A stretch of DNA of 64,000 bases, taken from positions 1-64,000 of the forward strand of contig NZ_CAMIHB010000004.1 of the NCBI RefSeq assembly GCF_946221635.1. The letters are read 5' to 3'. Made by a program: the position numbers and the translations under genes. The stretch's first letter is position 1; each line of letters begins with the position of its first letter. The notes below the pieces were generated by a model. That model was not told where the DNA came from and made no database searches. It saw only the letters and a program-made list of their open reading frames with translations. The DNA comes from an uncultured Rhodoferax sp. Lineage in GTDB: Bacteria; Pseudomonadota; Gammaproteobacteria; Burkholderiales; Burkholderiaceae_C. Shown here one piece after another: positions 1 to 8,991 of this stretch.

Positions 1-887
1 CCGGTCAGCATCATGCCGCGGTCGGCAATGTCGGCGCCGAGTTCGGGCGGGGTTTGTTCCAGCGCGTTCTTCACCGCGGAGACGATGTTGTTGAGCGGGT
101 CCGTGAGGGCTTCGAGGATTTCGTTGCTGGAGATGGTGAAGCTGCGCGGCACGCCTTCGGAGAGGTTGCGGCCACGCACTTCCATTTCCTTGACTTCGGA
201 GCCGGGGAAGGCCGAGCCGATCTGCTTCTTGATGGCTTCGGCCGTGGGCTCGCCGATCAGCATGCCGTAGTTGCGGCGGATGTAGTTGATGATGGCTTCG
301 TCGAACTTGTCGCCGCCGACACGGACCGAGCCCTTGTAGACCATGCCGCCCAGCGAGATCACGCCCACTTCGGTGGTACCGCCACCGATGTCGACCACCA
401 TGGAGCCGGAGGCTTCGGAGACCGGCAGGCCGGCACCGATAGCGGCGGCCATGGGTTCTTCGATCAGGTACACGTCCGATGCACCGGCGCCCAGCGCGGA
501 TTCGCGGATGGCGCGGCGCTCCACCTGGGTGGAGCCGCAGGGCACGCAGATGATGATGCGCGGGCTGGGTTTGAGCACGCCACGGGGCAGCACCATCTTG
601 ATGAACTGCTTGAGCATCTGCTCGGTGACGGTGAAGTCGGCGATCACGCCGTCCTTCATGGGGCGGATGGCTTCGATGTTGCCGGGCACCTTGCCCAGCA
701 TGGCCTTGGCCTCACCACCCACCGCCTGGATGGTTTTCTTGCCCTGGGGACCGCCTTCGTGGCGGATGGCAACCACCGAGGGTTCGTTGAGGACGATGCC
801 CTGTCCGCGGGCCACAATCAGGGTGTTGGCGGTACCCAGGTCAATCGCCAGGTCGGTGGAGATGTACCGACGGAGAGCTCCAAGCAT
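1..887 (-). CDS. mreB: Rod shape-determining protein MreB (3' end cut by window edge)
   Basis: Actin-like cytoskeletal ATPase that positions the lateral cell-wall synthesis machinery at the inner membrane. Reading leftwards from 887, the translation begins MLGALRRYISTDLAIDLGTA, whose DLGTANT phosphate-1 motif is typical of MreB. It continues through the conserved VVDIGGGTTEVGVIS phosphate-2 motif. About 295 of roughly 347 residues are present; the C-terminus lies beyond position 1. The gene is divergent from gatC across about 200 bp, a layout common in Burkholderiales, where mreCD normally follow mreB. Identification is very secure; only the missing end is unknown. Confidence 0.97.
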   Translation of the reverse strand, partial: MLGALRRYISTDLAIDLGTANTLIVARGQGIVLNEPSVVAIRHEGGPQGKKTIQAVGGEAKAMLGKVPGNIEAIRPMKDGVIADFTVTEQMLKQFIKMVLPRGVLKPSPRIIICVPCGSTQVERRAIRESALGAGASDVYLIEEPMAAAIGAGLPVSEASGSMVVDIGGGTTEVGVISLGGMVYKGSVRVGGDKFDEAIINYIRRNYGMLIGEPTAEAIKKQIGSAFPGSEVKEMEVRGRNLSEGVPRSFTISSNEILEALTDPLNNIVSAVKNALEQTPPELGADIADRGMMLT

Positions 888-1090
888 TACGTATCCTCTC
901 AGGCACGACGGGCACTTCGGCCGGCCGTCGCCATGGTTTTAGCAGTTCAAATTTGTCAGTTTGGCGTCAAATTCCGCGTTTCCACGGCGCTTTTGCCAAA
1001 GGCAGGATAATACCCCATCGCCTGTGAATAACTCGTGTAAAAGCCCACGCCGGGACACGATTTACCCTTGGTTTCATCTCTTCTACACCC

Positions 1091-1390
1091 ATGTCCCTGA
1101 CATCTTCCGACATCGCCCGCATCGCGAACCTGGCCCGCCTGGAGCTGGCCCCGGCCGAGACCGAACGCCTGCAGACCCAAATGAATGACTTTTTCAGCAT
1201 TGTGGAAACCATGCGCGCGGTGGACACCACGGGCCTGGAGCCGCTGGCGCACCCCGTGGCCACCATCCAGGATGTGGCCTTGCGCCTGCGTGAAGACGCG
1301 GTGCGCGAGCCCAACCAGCGCGAGGCCAACCAGCAGAGCGCCCCGGCCGTCGAACGCGGCCTGTTCCTGGTCCCCAAAGTCATCGAATAA
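1091..1390 (+). CDS. gatC: Aspartyl/glutamyl-tRNA amidotransferase subunit C
   Basis: Small subunit of the GatCAB amidotransferase, which converts mischarged Asp-tRNA(Asn) and/or Glu-tRNA(Gln) to the amide form; GatC ties GatA to GatB. The 99-residue protein has the family pattern: N-terminal SDIARIANLARLEL helix, a NDFFSIVETM segment and a LRLREDAV motif near the C-terminus. The length is normal. It is first of three tightly packed genes (gatC, gatA, gatB) read rightwards, and gatA begins 15 bp after its stop. No strong Shine-Dalgarno is visible before the ATG. Confidence 0.97.
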   Translation: MSLTSSDIARIANLARLELAPAETERLQTQMNDFFSIVETMRAVDTTGLEPLAHPVATIQDVALRLREDAVREPNQREANQQSAPAVERGLFLVPKVIE

Positions 1391-1405
1391 CCGCAGCTTT
1401 TGCCC

Positions 1406-2911
1406 ATGTCGTCTTCCCTGTCCCACACCGCCCTGCACGACCTGTCCGTGCGTGCACTGACCCAGGCCCTGCGCGAGAAGCAGCTCAGCGCCGTCGAGGT
1501 CGCCCAACACTTCCTGCAACGTAGTGACGCCCACGCAGCCCTGGGTGCCTATGTCGCAATCGATGCCGAGGTCACCTTGGCCCAGGCCCGCGCCGCCGAT
1601 GCACGCATCGCCGCCGGCACCGCCGGCGCCCTCGAAGGACTGCCCCTGGCGCACAAAGACATCTTCGTCACGCGCGACTTCCCCACCACCGCGGGCTCCC
1701 GCATGCTCAAGGGCTACCGCTCGCCCTTTGATGCCACCGTGGTCGACAAGCTGGCGCAGGCCGGTACCGTGACCCTGGGCAAGCTCAACTGCGACGAGTT
1801 CGCCATGGGCTCCAGCAACGAAAACACCGCCATTGCGCCCGTGGGCAGCGACACGGTGCAGCCCGTGCGCAACCCCTGGGATACCACGCGTATCCCGGGC
1901 GGCTCCTCGGGCGGCAGCGCGGTCGCCGTGGCAGCCCGCCTGGCTCCTGCGGCCACCGGCACCGACACAGGCGGCTCCATCCGCCAGCCCGCCGCCTTCT
2001 GCGGCATCACCGGCATCAAGCCGACCTATGGCCGCGCCTCCCGCTACGGCATGGTGGCCTTCGCCTCCAGCCTGGACCAGGCCGGCCCCATGGCCCGCAG
2101 CGCGGAAGACTGCGCGCTGCTGCTGTCGGCCATGTGCGGCCCCGACGCGGACCGCGACTCCACCTCGCTGGACGTGCCCGCGGAGAACTTTGCACAGAAG
2201 CTCAACGACTCCATTGAAGGCCTGCGCATTGGCGTGCCCAAGGAGTTTTTTGGTGAAGGCCTGAGCGCCGATGTGCGCGCCAGCGTGGATGCCGCGCTCA
2301 AGCAGTACGAGCAGTTGGGCGCCAAACTGGTCCCCATCACGCTGCCACGCACCGAGCTGTCCATTCCGGTCTACTACATCATTGCGCCGGCCGAGGCCTC
2401 CAGCAACCTGAGCCGCTTCGATGGCGTGAAGTTCGGCCACCGCGCCAAAGACTATGGCGACCTGGCCGACATGTACAAGAAGACGCGCGCTGAAGGCTTT
2501 GGCGACGAGGTCAAACGCCGCATCATGATCGGCACCTATGTGCTGAGCCATGGCTACTACGACGCCTACTACCTGCAGGCACAGAAGATCCGCCGCATGA
2601 TTGCCGACGACTTCCAGAACGCCTTCAAGGACTGCGATGTAATTGCCGGCCCCGTAGCCCCCACCGTCGCCTGGAAGATCGGAGAAAAATCCGCTGACCC
2701 CGTGGCCAACTACCTGGCCGACATCTTCACGCTGTCGGGCTCACTGGCAGGCCTGCCCGGCATGAGCATCCCCGTCGGCTTCGGCGACGCCGGCATGCCC
2801 ATCGGCATGCAGCTGCTGGGCAACTACTGCCAGGAAGCACGCCTGCTCAATGCGGCACACCGCTTCCAGCAAGCCACCGACTACCACCTGGCCAAGCCCG
2901 CAGGATTCTGA
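1406..2911 (+). CDS. gatA: Aspartyl/glutamyl-tRNA amidotransferase subunit A (amidase)
   Basis: Amidase-signature subunit that hydrolyses glutamine and channels ammonia to GatB. The 501-residue protein shows the Ser-cisSer-Lys amidase architecture: Lys in LAHKDIF, the glycine/serine-rich PGGSSGGSA stretch, and the catalytic serine in TDTGGSIRQPA. The ATG at 1406 (MSSSLSHTALHD) was chosen over an in-frame TTG two codons upstream. gatB starts 2 bp after the stop, indicating translational coupling in one gatCAB operon. Confidence 0.97.
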   Translation: MSSSLSHTALHDLSVRALTQALREKQLSAVEVAQHFLQRSDAHAALGAYVAIDAEVTLAQARAADARIAAGTAGALEGLPLAHKDIFVTRDFPTTAGSRMLKGYRSPFDATVVDKLAQAGTVTLGKLNCDEFAMGSSNENTAIAPVGSDTVQPVRNPWDTTRIPGGSSGGSAVAVAARLAPAATGTDTGGSIRQPAAFCGITGIKPTYGRASRYGMVAFASSLDQAGPMARSAEDCALLLSAMCGPDADRDSTSLDVPAENFAQKLNDSIEGLRIGVPKEFFGEGLSADVRASVDAALKQYEQLGAKLVPITLPRTELSIPVYYIIAPAEASSNLSRFDGVKFGHRAKDYGDLADMYKKTRAEGFGDEVKRRIMIGTYVLSHGYYDAYYLQAQKIRRMIADDFQNAFKDCDVIAGPVAPTVAWKIGEKSADPVANYLADIFTLSGSLAGLPGMSIPVGFGDAGMPIGMQLLGNYCQEARLLNAAHRFQQATDYHLAKPAGF

Positions 2912-2913
2912 GC

Positions 2914-4401
2914 ATGAGCGAGACAGTGAACACCTTTGAAGCGCAACAACAGGGCCGCCCGACCGGCCCGCTGGTCCATGGCTACGAAGTCATCATCGGC
3001 TTTGAGACGCACGCCCAGCTCTCCACCCAGTCGAAGATTTTTTCGCGCGCCAGCACCGCTTTTGGCGCTGAACCCAACACCCAGGCCTGCGCCGTGGACA
3101 TGGCCCTGCCCGGCACCCTGCCCGTGATGAACAAGGGGGCGGTGGAGCGCGCCATCCAGTTCGGACTGGCCATTGGCGCCCACATTGCGCCGCGCAGCAT
3201 CTTTGCGCGCAAGAACTACTTCTACCCCGACCTGCCCAAGGGCTACCAGATCAGCCAGTTCGAGATCCCTGTGGTGCAGGGCGGCCAGATCGATTTCTTC
3301 CTCGGCGACGAGAAGAAGACCGTGCGCCTGGTGCGTGCCCACCTCGAAGAAGACGCGGGCAAATCGCTGCACGAAGACTTTATCGGCCAGAGCGGCATCG
3401 ACCTCAACCGCGCCGGCACGCCGCTGCTGGAGATCGTGACCGAGCCCGACATGCGCTCCTCGCTTGAAGCCGTGGCCTATGCCAAGGAACTGCACAAGAT
3501 CGTCACCTGGATCGGCATCTGCGACGGCAACATGCAGGAAGGCTCGTTCCGCTGCGATGCCAACGTGTCGGTGCGCAAGCCCGGTCAACCGCTGGGCACA
3601 CGCCGCGAGATCAAAAACCTGAACAGCTTCAAGTTCATGCAGCAGGCCATTGACTTTGAAGTGCGCTGGCAGATCGAGCAGATCGAGGACGGCCATGCGA
3701 TCGAGCAGGCCACGGTGCTGTTCAACCCCGACACCGGCGAAACCCGCGCCATGCGCACCAAGGAAGACGCGGCCGACTACCGCTACTTCCCCGATCCGGA
3801 TCTTCCGCCGCTATGTATTTCAGAGCAGTGGGTGCAGGACGTACGCGGGCAAATGGCTGAATTGCCACGCAATATGGCGACACGCTTCCAAGCAGGCTAT
3901 GGATTGAGCGAGTACGACGCGACGCAGTTGACGCAGAGTCTGGCACTGGCGAGCTATTTTGAGGCCGCTGCCAAGGCCAGCGGACAGGCCAAGCTGGCCA
4001 GCAACTGGATCACCGGTGAACTGGCACGCCGCCTCAATGGGCAGGACTGGGGCATTGAGCAGTCGCCCGTGTCGGCTCAGACCCTGGCACAACTCGTGGC
4101 CCGCATTGCCGACAGCACCATCTCCAATAGCGCCGCCAAGCAGGTGTTCGACGCGCTGTGGGAGGGGGCGACCGACGTAGACGCCGTGATTGAAGCCAAG
4201 GGCCTCAAGCAGATGAACGACACCGGCGCGCTCGAAGCCATCGTGCAGCAGGTGATCGACAAGAACGAGAAAAACGTCGCCGAGTTCAAGGCCGGTAACG
4301 ACAAGGCCCTGAACGCGCTGGTAGGCCAGATCATGAAGGCCAGCCAGGGCAAGGCCAACCCGCAGCAGGTCAACGAACTGCTGCGCCGCAAGCTCGCCTG
4401 A
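2914..4401 (+). CDS. gatB: Aspartyl/glutamyl-tRNA amidotransferase subunit B
   Basis: Subunit that binds the mischarged tRNA, phosphorylates the Asp/Glu and transfers ammonia. The 495-residue protein has the GatB cradle signatures: YEVIIGFETHAQL near residue 25, FARKNYFYPDLPKGYQISQ, the LEEDAGKS box, IDLNRAGTPLLEIVTEPD and RCDANVSVR. A C-terminal YqeY-like helical tail ends in QQVNELLRRKLA. The length is normal. It is the last gene of gatCAB and is followed by an intrinsic terminator at 4419-4445. Confidence 0.97.
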   Translation: MSETVNTFEAQQQGRPTGPLVHGYEVIIGFETHAQLSTQSKIFSRASTAFGAEPNTQACAVDMALPGTLPVMNKGAVERAIQFGLAIGAHIAPRSIFARKNYFYPDLPKGYQISQFEIPVVQGGQIDFFLGDEKKTVRLVRAHLEEDAGKSLHEDFIGQSGIDLNRAGTPLLEIVTEPDMRSSLEAVAYAKELHKIVTWIGICDGNMQEGSFRCDANVSVRKPGQPLGTRREIKNLNSFKFMQQAIDFEVRWQIEQIEDGHAIEQATVLFNPDTGETRAMRTKEDAADYRYFPDPDLPPLCISEQWVQDVRGQMAELPRNMATRFQAGYGLSEYDATQLTQSLALASYFEAAAKASGQAKLASNWITGELARRLNGQDWGIEQSPVSAQTLAQLVARIADSTISNSAAKQVFDALWEGATDVDAVIEAKGLKQMNDTGALEAIVQQVIDKNEKNVAEFKAGNDKALNALVGQIMKASQGKANPQQVNELLRRKLA

Positions 4402-4418
4402 CGCCCGCTTGCCCATGC

Positions 4419-4445
4419 AAAAAGGCCTCTTGCGAGGCCTTTTTT
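4419..4445 (+). terminator. Intrinsic terminator after gatB (bidirectional)
   Basis: AAAAAGGCCTC, loop TTGC, then GAGGCCTTTTTTT: a perfect GC-rich stem flanked by A- and T-runs. It lies between the convergent gatB and DUF4124 genes and can end transcription from both sides. Confidence 0.9.
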
Positions 4446-4464
4446 CTGGGTACCGGGAAACGCG

Positions 4465-5118
4465 CTATTTGCTGGCAGGCGCCATTTGCGCCCAGAGCTC
4501 GCGCAAGCGCACCAGCTCGTCGTCAAAGCGCGCGTTCAGGCGCCGGGCCTCGGCCTCCTGGTCGGCAATGAAGCGCTTCTGCACATTCTGGCTCTGGGTG
4601 TTTTCCTCCAACTGGCGGCGCACATAGGCCGGCGCCTTGGAGGGGTCCTTCTTGTAGAACTCCATCTCTTCGTCAATCGCCTTGCGCTGGCGGACCAGCT
4701 CATTCAGGCGGGTCGCAGCGGCCTTGGATACGGCTTCGATCTGCGCCAGTGCATCGGCCCGCTCCTGGTCGTGCACGGCCTTGCTGGGGTAGCGGATCAG
4801 CAGCGCACGCTCCCGGCGCTTTTCCTCGGCCTGGCGTCCCCGCTCTTCGGCTTCACGCTTTTCCTTCTGCTCCTGCTCGGCCTTTTCCTGGGCGGTCAGC
4901 GAGGGGCCCACCTTGGCACGCACGGTGCCACTAGGGTTGAGGATTTTCTGCTCGCGGTCGATGCAGTCCACGATGGGGCGGTCTGCGGTGAGTTTGCGGC
5001 CTTTCGCATCGACACAGGTATACACACCGCCTTGCGGCTGCGCTTGGGTCTGGGCCATGGCCCAGGGCGCCGACAGGGCCATGATGGCCCCCACGGCCAG
5101 CCAGTGATGAATCCTCAT
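4465..5118 (-). CDS. DUF4124-domain periplasmic protein with coiled coil
   Basis: Predicted exported protein of 217 residues with unknown biochemical role. A Sec signal peptide (MRIHHWLAVGAIMALSAPWAMA) is followed by a short DUF4124 module (VYTCVDAKGRKLTADRPIVDC, two cysteines). A long, highly charged Glu/Lys/Arg/Gln segment, predicted coiled coil, makes up the rest. The ATG at 5118 was chosen because it overlaps the pyrE stop by 4 bp (ATGA) and gives a clean signal peptide; a longer upstream extension has no signal. It is probably translated from the pyrE transcript. Confidence 0.85.
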   Translation of the reverse strand: MRIHHWLAVGAIMALSAPWAMAQTQAQPQGGVYTCVDAKGRKLTADRPIVDCIDREQKILNPSGTVRAKVGPSLTAQEKAEQEQKEKREAEERGRQAEEKRRERALLIRYPSKAVHDQERADALAQIEAVSKAAATRLNELVRQRKAIDEEMEFYKKDPSKAPAYVRRQLEENTQSQNVQKRFIADQEAEARRLNARFDDELVRLRELWAQMAPASK

Positions 5119-5798
5119 GCGTCTCCTTCGTCCACACCGTATCGCTGGCGGTAGGCCAGCACGCGCTGGTGGTCTGCGTCGGACCCCGAAGCATTGCGCG
5201 ACGCCAGATACTGCATCAAATCCCCCAGCTTCGCAATTGCGCAAACCTGCAGGCCGAGCTGGTTGCGCACATACTGCACCGCGCTGTAGGGCACGTCCTG
5301 GCCGTTCTCGGTCGCTTTTTCCTGGCGGTCCAGCGCGATGCAGACCGCGTGCGGCGTGGCCCCGGCGGCCTGGATGATGGCGATGGACTCGCGCGCAGCC
5401 GTACCGGCCGACATCACATCGTCAATCACCAGCACGCGGCCTTTCAGCGGCGCGCCCACCAGGGTGCCGCCCTCGCCGTGGTCCTTGGCCTCCTTGCGGT
5501 TGTAGGCAAAGGGCACGTTGCGGCCGCGGCGGGCCAGCTCGATGGCCACGGCGGCGCCCAGGGGAATGCCCTTGTAGGCCGGACCGAACACCATGTCGAA
5601 TTCGATGCCACTGGCGAGCAAGCGCTGGGCATAGAATTCGGCCAGACGCCCCAGCTTGGCCCCGTCGTCAAACAGGCCGGCGTTGAAGAAGTAAGGGCTC
5701 ATGCGGCCTGCCTTGGTCTTGAATTCACCGAAGCGCAGCACCCCGCATTCCACAGCAAATTGCACAAATTCCTGGGCCAATGGGTCTCGGTCCGACAT
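5115..5798 (-). CDS. pyrE: Orotate phosphoribosyltransferase
   Basis: Condenses orotate with PRPP to give orotidine 5'-phosphate in de novo pyrimidine synthesis. The 227-residue protein has the phosphoribosyltransferase PRPP loop VLVIDDVMSAGTA, the flexible-loop segment YNRKEAKDHGEGG and the MFGPAYKGIPL motif. The start MSDRDPLAQEF at 5798 is preceded by a GGAAACC-type ribosome site. Its start codon shares a CATG with the upstream end of the exonuclease III gene on the other strand, so the two are divergent with no spacer. It overlaps the DUF4124 gene downstream by 4 bp. Confidence 0.95.
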   Translation of the reverse strand: MSDRDPLAQEFVQFAVECGVLRFGEFKTKAGRMSPYFFNAGLFDDGAKLGRLAEFYAQRLLASGIEFDMVFGPAYKGIPLGAAVAIELARRGRNVPFAYNRKEAKDHGEGGTLVGAPLKGRVLVIDDVMSAGTAARESIAIIQAAGATPHAVCIALDRQEKATENGQDVPYSAVQYVRNQLGLQVCAIAKLGDLMQYLASRNASGSDADHQRVLAYRQRYGVDEGDA

Positions 5799-6600
5799 GG
5801 GGGTTTCCTTGTTCAAATTAAGCAGTCTGAATCTCAATGGCATCCGCTCCGCCACCAGCAAAGGGCTGGAAGCCTGGCTGGCCAAGGCGCGGCCCGATTG
5901 TATTTGCGTGCAGGAAGTCAAGGCCCAGGCCGCCGACGTGGCGGGCAAGTTCGAGCATCTGGCGGGATTGAAGGGCTACTTCCATTTCGCCGAGAAGAAG
6001 GGCTACTCCGGCGTGGCCGTCTACACGCGTCTGGAGCCCAGCGATGTAATCGTCGGTTTTGATGGTGGCGAGTTCGATGCCGAAGGACGCTGGGTCGAGC
6101 TGCGCTTTGACACACCCCAGCGCAAGCACTCCATCATCAGCTGCTACTTCCCCAGCGGCTCGTCTGGAGAAGAGCGTCAGCAAGCCAAGTTCCGCTTCCT
6201 GGACCTGATGTACCCGCACCTGCAGCGCCTCAAGGCTGAGCGCGACTTCATCCTCTGCGGCGACGTCAACATCGCCCACAAGGAGGCCGACCTGAAGAAC
6301 TGGCGCAGCAACCAGAAGAACAGCGGTTTCCTGCCCGAGGAACGCGCCTGGATGAGCAGGCTGCTGACCGAGGGTGGCATGGTGGATGTGTACCGCCAGT
6401 TGGAGCCCACCGCAACGGACGCGTGCTACACGTGGTGGAGCAACCGCGGCCAGGCCTACGCCAACAACGTGGGCTGGCGCCTGGACTACCACCTGGCCAC
6501 ACCGGCACTGGCGGCCGGCGCCAAGGCCGTGGACATCTACAAGGGCGAGAAATTCTCGGACCACGCGCCGATCACGATTCACTACGACTTCGCGGGCTAG
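5797..6600 (+). CDS. xth: Exodeoxyribonuclease III (AP endonuclease, Xth family)
   Basis: Mg-dependent 3'-5' exonuclease and apurinic endonuclease of base-excision repair. The 267-residue protein has the exonuclease-endonuclease-phosphatase fold motifs: SLNLNGIRSA, CVQEVKAQ (metal-binding Glu), GDVNIAHKEADLKN, WRLDYHLATPAL and the C-terminal FSDHAPITIHYDF containing the catalytic His. The ATG at 5797 overlaps the pyrE start codon on the opposite strand. A TTG at 5809 would give the more usual N-terminus FKLSSLNLNG and sits behind GGGGG, so it is a credible alternative start. Confidence 0.93.
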   Translation: MGVSLFKLSSLNLNGIRSATSKGLEAWLAKARPDCICVQEVKAQAADVAGKFEHLAGLKGYFHFAEKKGYSGVAVYTRLEPSDVIVGFDGGEFDAEGRWVELRFDTPQRKHSIISCYFPSGSSGEERQQAKFRFLDLMYPHLQRLKAERDFILCGDVNIAHKEADLKNWRSNQKNSGFLPEERAWMSRLLTEGGMVDVYRQLEPTATDACYTWWSNRGQAYANNVGWRLDYHLATPALAAGAKAVDIYKGEKFSDHAPITIHYDFAG

Positions 6601-6620
6601 CACCGGCGTTTGCGCGAAAC

Positions 6621-6670
6621 GCTACGAAATCAATAGCTGTTATCGCAGTAGCCACGGGGGCTAAAGCCCC
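6621..6670 (+). repeat. Dispersed repeat family 1, copy A
   Basis: Reads GCTACGAAATCAATAGCTG, then TTATCGCAGTAGCCACGGGGGCTAAAGCCCC. It shares the family core (GCTAC, A/T-rich spacer, ATAGCTG, CGC, GGGGGCTA) and fills the gap between convergent xth and the M48 peptidase gene. Confidence 0.7.
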
Positions 6671-6682
6671 AATGGACCACTA

Positions 6683-7528
6683 CTACTTGGCACGAGCCCG
6701 TTCGTACAGCGGCATCACCTTGGGCAGGTTGGCCTGGATGTCGGCAATGCGGGTGGAGCCCGAAGGGTGGGTGGACAGCCACTGGGGCGGCGCCCCCTTG
6801 TTGGCGGCACCCATCTTCTGCCACAGGCTCACGCCCGAGCGCGGATCGAAGCCCGCGCGCGCGGCCAGCTCCATGCCGACCAGATCGGCCTCGGACTCGT
6901 CTTCGCGGCTGAATTGCAGCGTGGCCAGATTGGCAACGCCACCTGCCGCCAAATCTGTCAGCCGCGGGTCAATGCCCAGCCAACTGGACAGCGCCGCGCT
7001 GCCCAGGCGTGCCGCTGCATTGGTCGCCGCGCTCTTGCCCATGCGCTCGCGCGCGTGCTCGCGCAGCGCGTGGGCGATCTCGTGGCCCATGACCATGGCC
7101 ACCTCGTCGTCGGTGAGCTTGAGTGTCTTGAGGATGCCGCTGTAGAAGGCGATCTTGCCGCCCGGCATGCAGAAGGCGTTGATCTGGCTGGACCCGATCA
7201 GGTTGACCTCCCACTTCCAGGCCTGGGCCCGTTCGTTCCAGGACGCAGCCAAGGGAATGATGCGGCTGGCAATGGCGCGCAGGCGTTGCAGCTCGGGGTT
7301 GCTGGCATCGGCCAAGGCATTCTTGGCGTGGGCCTGGGACAGCATTTGGGCGTACTGCTGGGCGGCGGCGCGCTCGACCTGCTCAGCCGGCACCAGCCTG
7401 CTGAAGGCCGAGTTGCCGCCCACATCCACCCCTTCGCGCGCCTGCAGCGCTGGCGCGCCACCCAGGGAGAGGCCGATCAGCGCGCCCAGCACTACGCGGG
7501 GAATCGAGAGAAAAAACCGCGATGTCAT
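6683..7528 (-). CDS. M48-family zinc metallopeptidase, exported (BepA/LoiP-like)
   Basis: Predicted periplasmic zinc protease, probably in envelope quality control; the substrate is unknown. The 281-residue protein has a signal peptide (1-30), then an M48 catalytic domain with HEIAH at 149-153 and the third-ligand region SREDESEADLVG. The start MTSRFFLSIPRVV at 7528 sits 18 bp from the ATG of the divergent ampG-like gene, so their promoters must overlap. A much longer upstream extension of the reading frame runs antisense to ampG and was discarded. Confidence 0.88.
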   Translation of the reverse strand: MTSRFFLSIPRVVLGALIGLSLGGAPALQAREGVDVGGNSAFSRLVPAEQVERAAAQQYAQMLSQAHAKNALADASNPELQRLRAIASRIIPLAASWNERAQAWKWEVNLIGSSQINAFCMPGGKIAFYSGILKTLKLTDDEVAMVMGHEIAHALREHARERMGKSAATNAAARLGSAALSSWLGIDPRLTDLAAGGVANLATLQFSREDESEADLVGMELAARAGFDPRSGVSLWQKMGAANKGAPPQWLSTHPSGSTRIADIQANLPKVMPLYERARAK

Positions 7529-7546
7529 GCTCGGTATTATTCCTGC

Positions 7547-8890
7547 ATGAGCGCCCCCTCCCCTTCTTCCGCCCCGGCAGCCCCCACGGGCTGGCTGGCC
7601 TCTCTTCAGGTCTACCGCGAACCCGCCTCGCTGCGCATGCTGGCACTGGGCTTTTCGGCCGGACTGCCCTTGCTGCTGGTGTTCGGCACCCTGAGCTTCT
7701 GGCTGCGCGAAGCCGGGGTGGACCGCACCACCATCGGATTCCTGAGCTGGGTCGGCCTGGCCTACGGTTTCAAGTGGGTGTGGTCGCCGCTGGTGGACCG
7801 CCTGCCCATTCCGGTGCTCACCCGCCTGTTGGGGCGGCGGCGCAGCTGGCTGCTGCTGTCGCAGACGGTGATCATGCTGGCCCTGACCCTGATGGCGCTC
7901 ACCGACCCCACCCAGTCGCTGGCGCCCATGGTGTGGTGCGCTGTGGCCGTGGCCTTTGGCTCGGCCACGCAGGACATCGCGCTGGACGCCTACCGCATCG
8001 AGTCGGCCGACACCCAGCACCAGGCCGCCCTGGCGGCCACCTACCAGGCCGGCTACCGGTTGGCCATGATCTGGGCGGGAGCCGGTGCGCTGTGGATTGC
8101 CGCGCGTGCCGAAACACCCAATGCCGCGCTCTACCAGTACAGCGCCTGGCGCACCGCCTACCTTGCCATGGCGCTCAGCATGTTGCCCGGCGTCCTGACC
8201 GTGCTGGCTTCGCGCGAACCGTCGGCCCGCGTGCTGCCCCCCGCACGCAATGCCGCGGAATGGCTGCAGGGCGCACTGATCGATCCCTTCTCCGACTTTC
8301 TGCGCCGCTACCGTTGGCATGCCGTGCTCATCCTGGGGCTGATCGCCACCTACCGCATCAGCGACGTGGTCATGGGCATCATGGCCAACCCCTTCTATGT
8401 GGACCTGGGCTTCAGCAAGGACGAGGTCGCCGCCATCAGCAAGGGCTACGGCGTGGCCATGACGCTGCTGGGCGCCTTTGTGGGTGGCGTCATGGCGCTG
8501 CGCCTGGGGGTGATGCGGGTGCTGATGCTGGGCGCCGCGCTCAGTGCCGGCAGCAACCTGCTGTTCGCCTGGCTGGCCGGACGCGGCCACGATGTTGGGG
8601 GGCTGATTTTTGTGATTTCGGCGGACAACCTCTCCAGCGGCATCGCCAGCGCGGCCTTCATCGCCTACCTGTCCTCGCTGACCAATGTGCAGTACTCGGC
8701 CACACAGTACGCCCTGTTCAGCTCCATGATGCTGCTGGGCCCCAAATTCCTCGCGGGCTACTCGGGCCTGTTCGTGGACCATTTCGGCTACCCCACGTTC
8801 TTCACTGCCACCGCCTGCCTGGGCCTGCCCGTGCTGCTGCTGGTGGCGCTGGCTTCACGCATCAAAGTGGACTCCAGTCCCCGTAAATAG
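7547..8890 (+). CDS. ampG: AmpG-like muropeptide MFS transporter
   Basis: Inner-membrane permease of 447 residues resembling AmpG, which imports anhydromuropeptides for cell-wall recycling. Evidence is the hydrophobic profile (about 12 membrane segments) and the family signatures LGFSAGLPLLLVFGTLSFWL, LSWVGLAYGFKWVWSPLVDR and a central FGSATQDIALDAYRIE motif. The start at 7547 (MSAPSPSSAPAAPTG) is 18 bp from the divergent peptidase start. The last codons (PRK-stop) lie inside a copy of repeat family 1. Substrate specificity is inferred from family only. Confidence 0.85.
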   Translation: MSAPSPSSAPAAPTGWLASLQVYREPASLRMLALGFSAGLPLLLVFGTLSFWLREAGVDRTTIGFLSWVGLAYGFKWVWSPLVDRLPIPVLTRLLGRRRSWLLLSQTVIMLALTLMALTDPTQSLAPMVWCAVAVAFGSATQDIALDAYRIESADTQHQAALAATYQAGYRLAMIWAGAGALWIAARAETPNAALYQYSAWRTAYLAMALSMLPGVLTVLASREPSARVLPPARNAAEWLQGALIDPFSDFLRRYRWHAVLILGLIATYRISDVVMGIMANPFYVDLGFSKDEVAAISKGYGVAMTLLGAFVGGVMALRLGVMRVLMLGAALSAGSNLLFAWLAGRGHDVGGLIFVISADNLSSGIASAAFIAYLSSLTNVQYSATQYALFSSMMLLGPKFLAGYSGLFVDHFGYPTFFTATACLGLPVLLLVALASRIKVDSSPRK

Positions 8891-8920
8891 TGCGCAAACA
8901 GCTCCTGTTTTGATAGCAGT
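8879..8920 (-). repeat. Dispersed repeat family 1, copy J
   Basis: On the minus strand it reads ACTGCTATCAAAACAGGAGC, then TGTTTGCGCACTATTTACGGGG. It overlaps the last two codons and stop of the ampG-like gene, so the repeat supplies that gene's stop codon. Confidence 0.65.
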
Positions 8921-8991
8921 TTTTACCTAACTTTACGAAAACGACAGGTGAGGGGCATACGCCGTGGGTGCCCCGCGGATAGACTGCGCGC

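Noticed and set aside
54..1010. Long open frame on the plus strand across mreB
   Set aside because: It runs antisense to the clearly conserved mreB, is His/Gly/Asp-rich with no recognisable motif, and is explained by GC-rich codon shadowing.
956..2551. 531-residue open frame on the minus strand across gatC/gatA
   Set aside because: It is antisense to two highly conserved genes and of low-complexity composition; a shadow frame.
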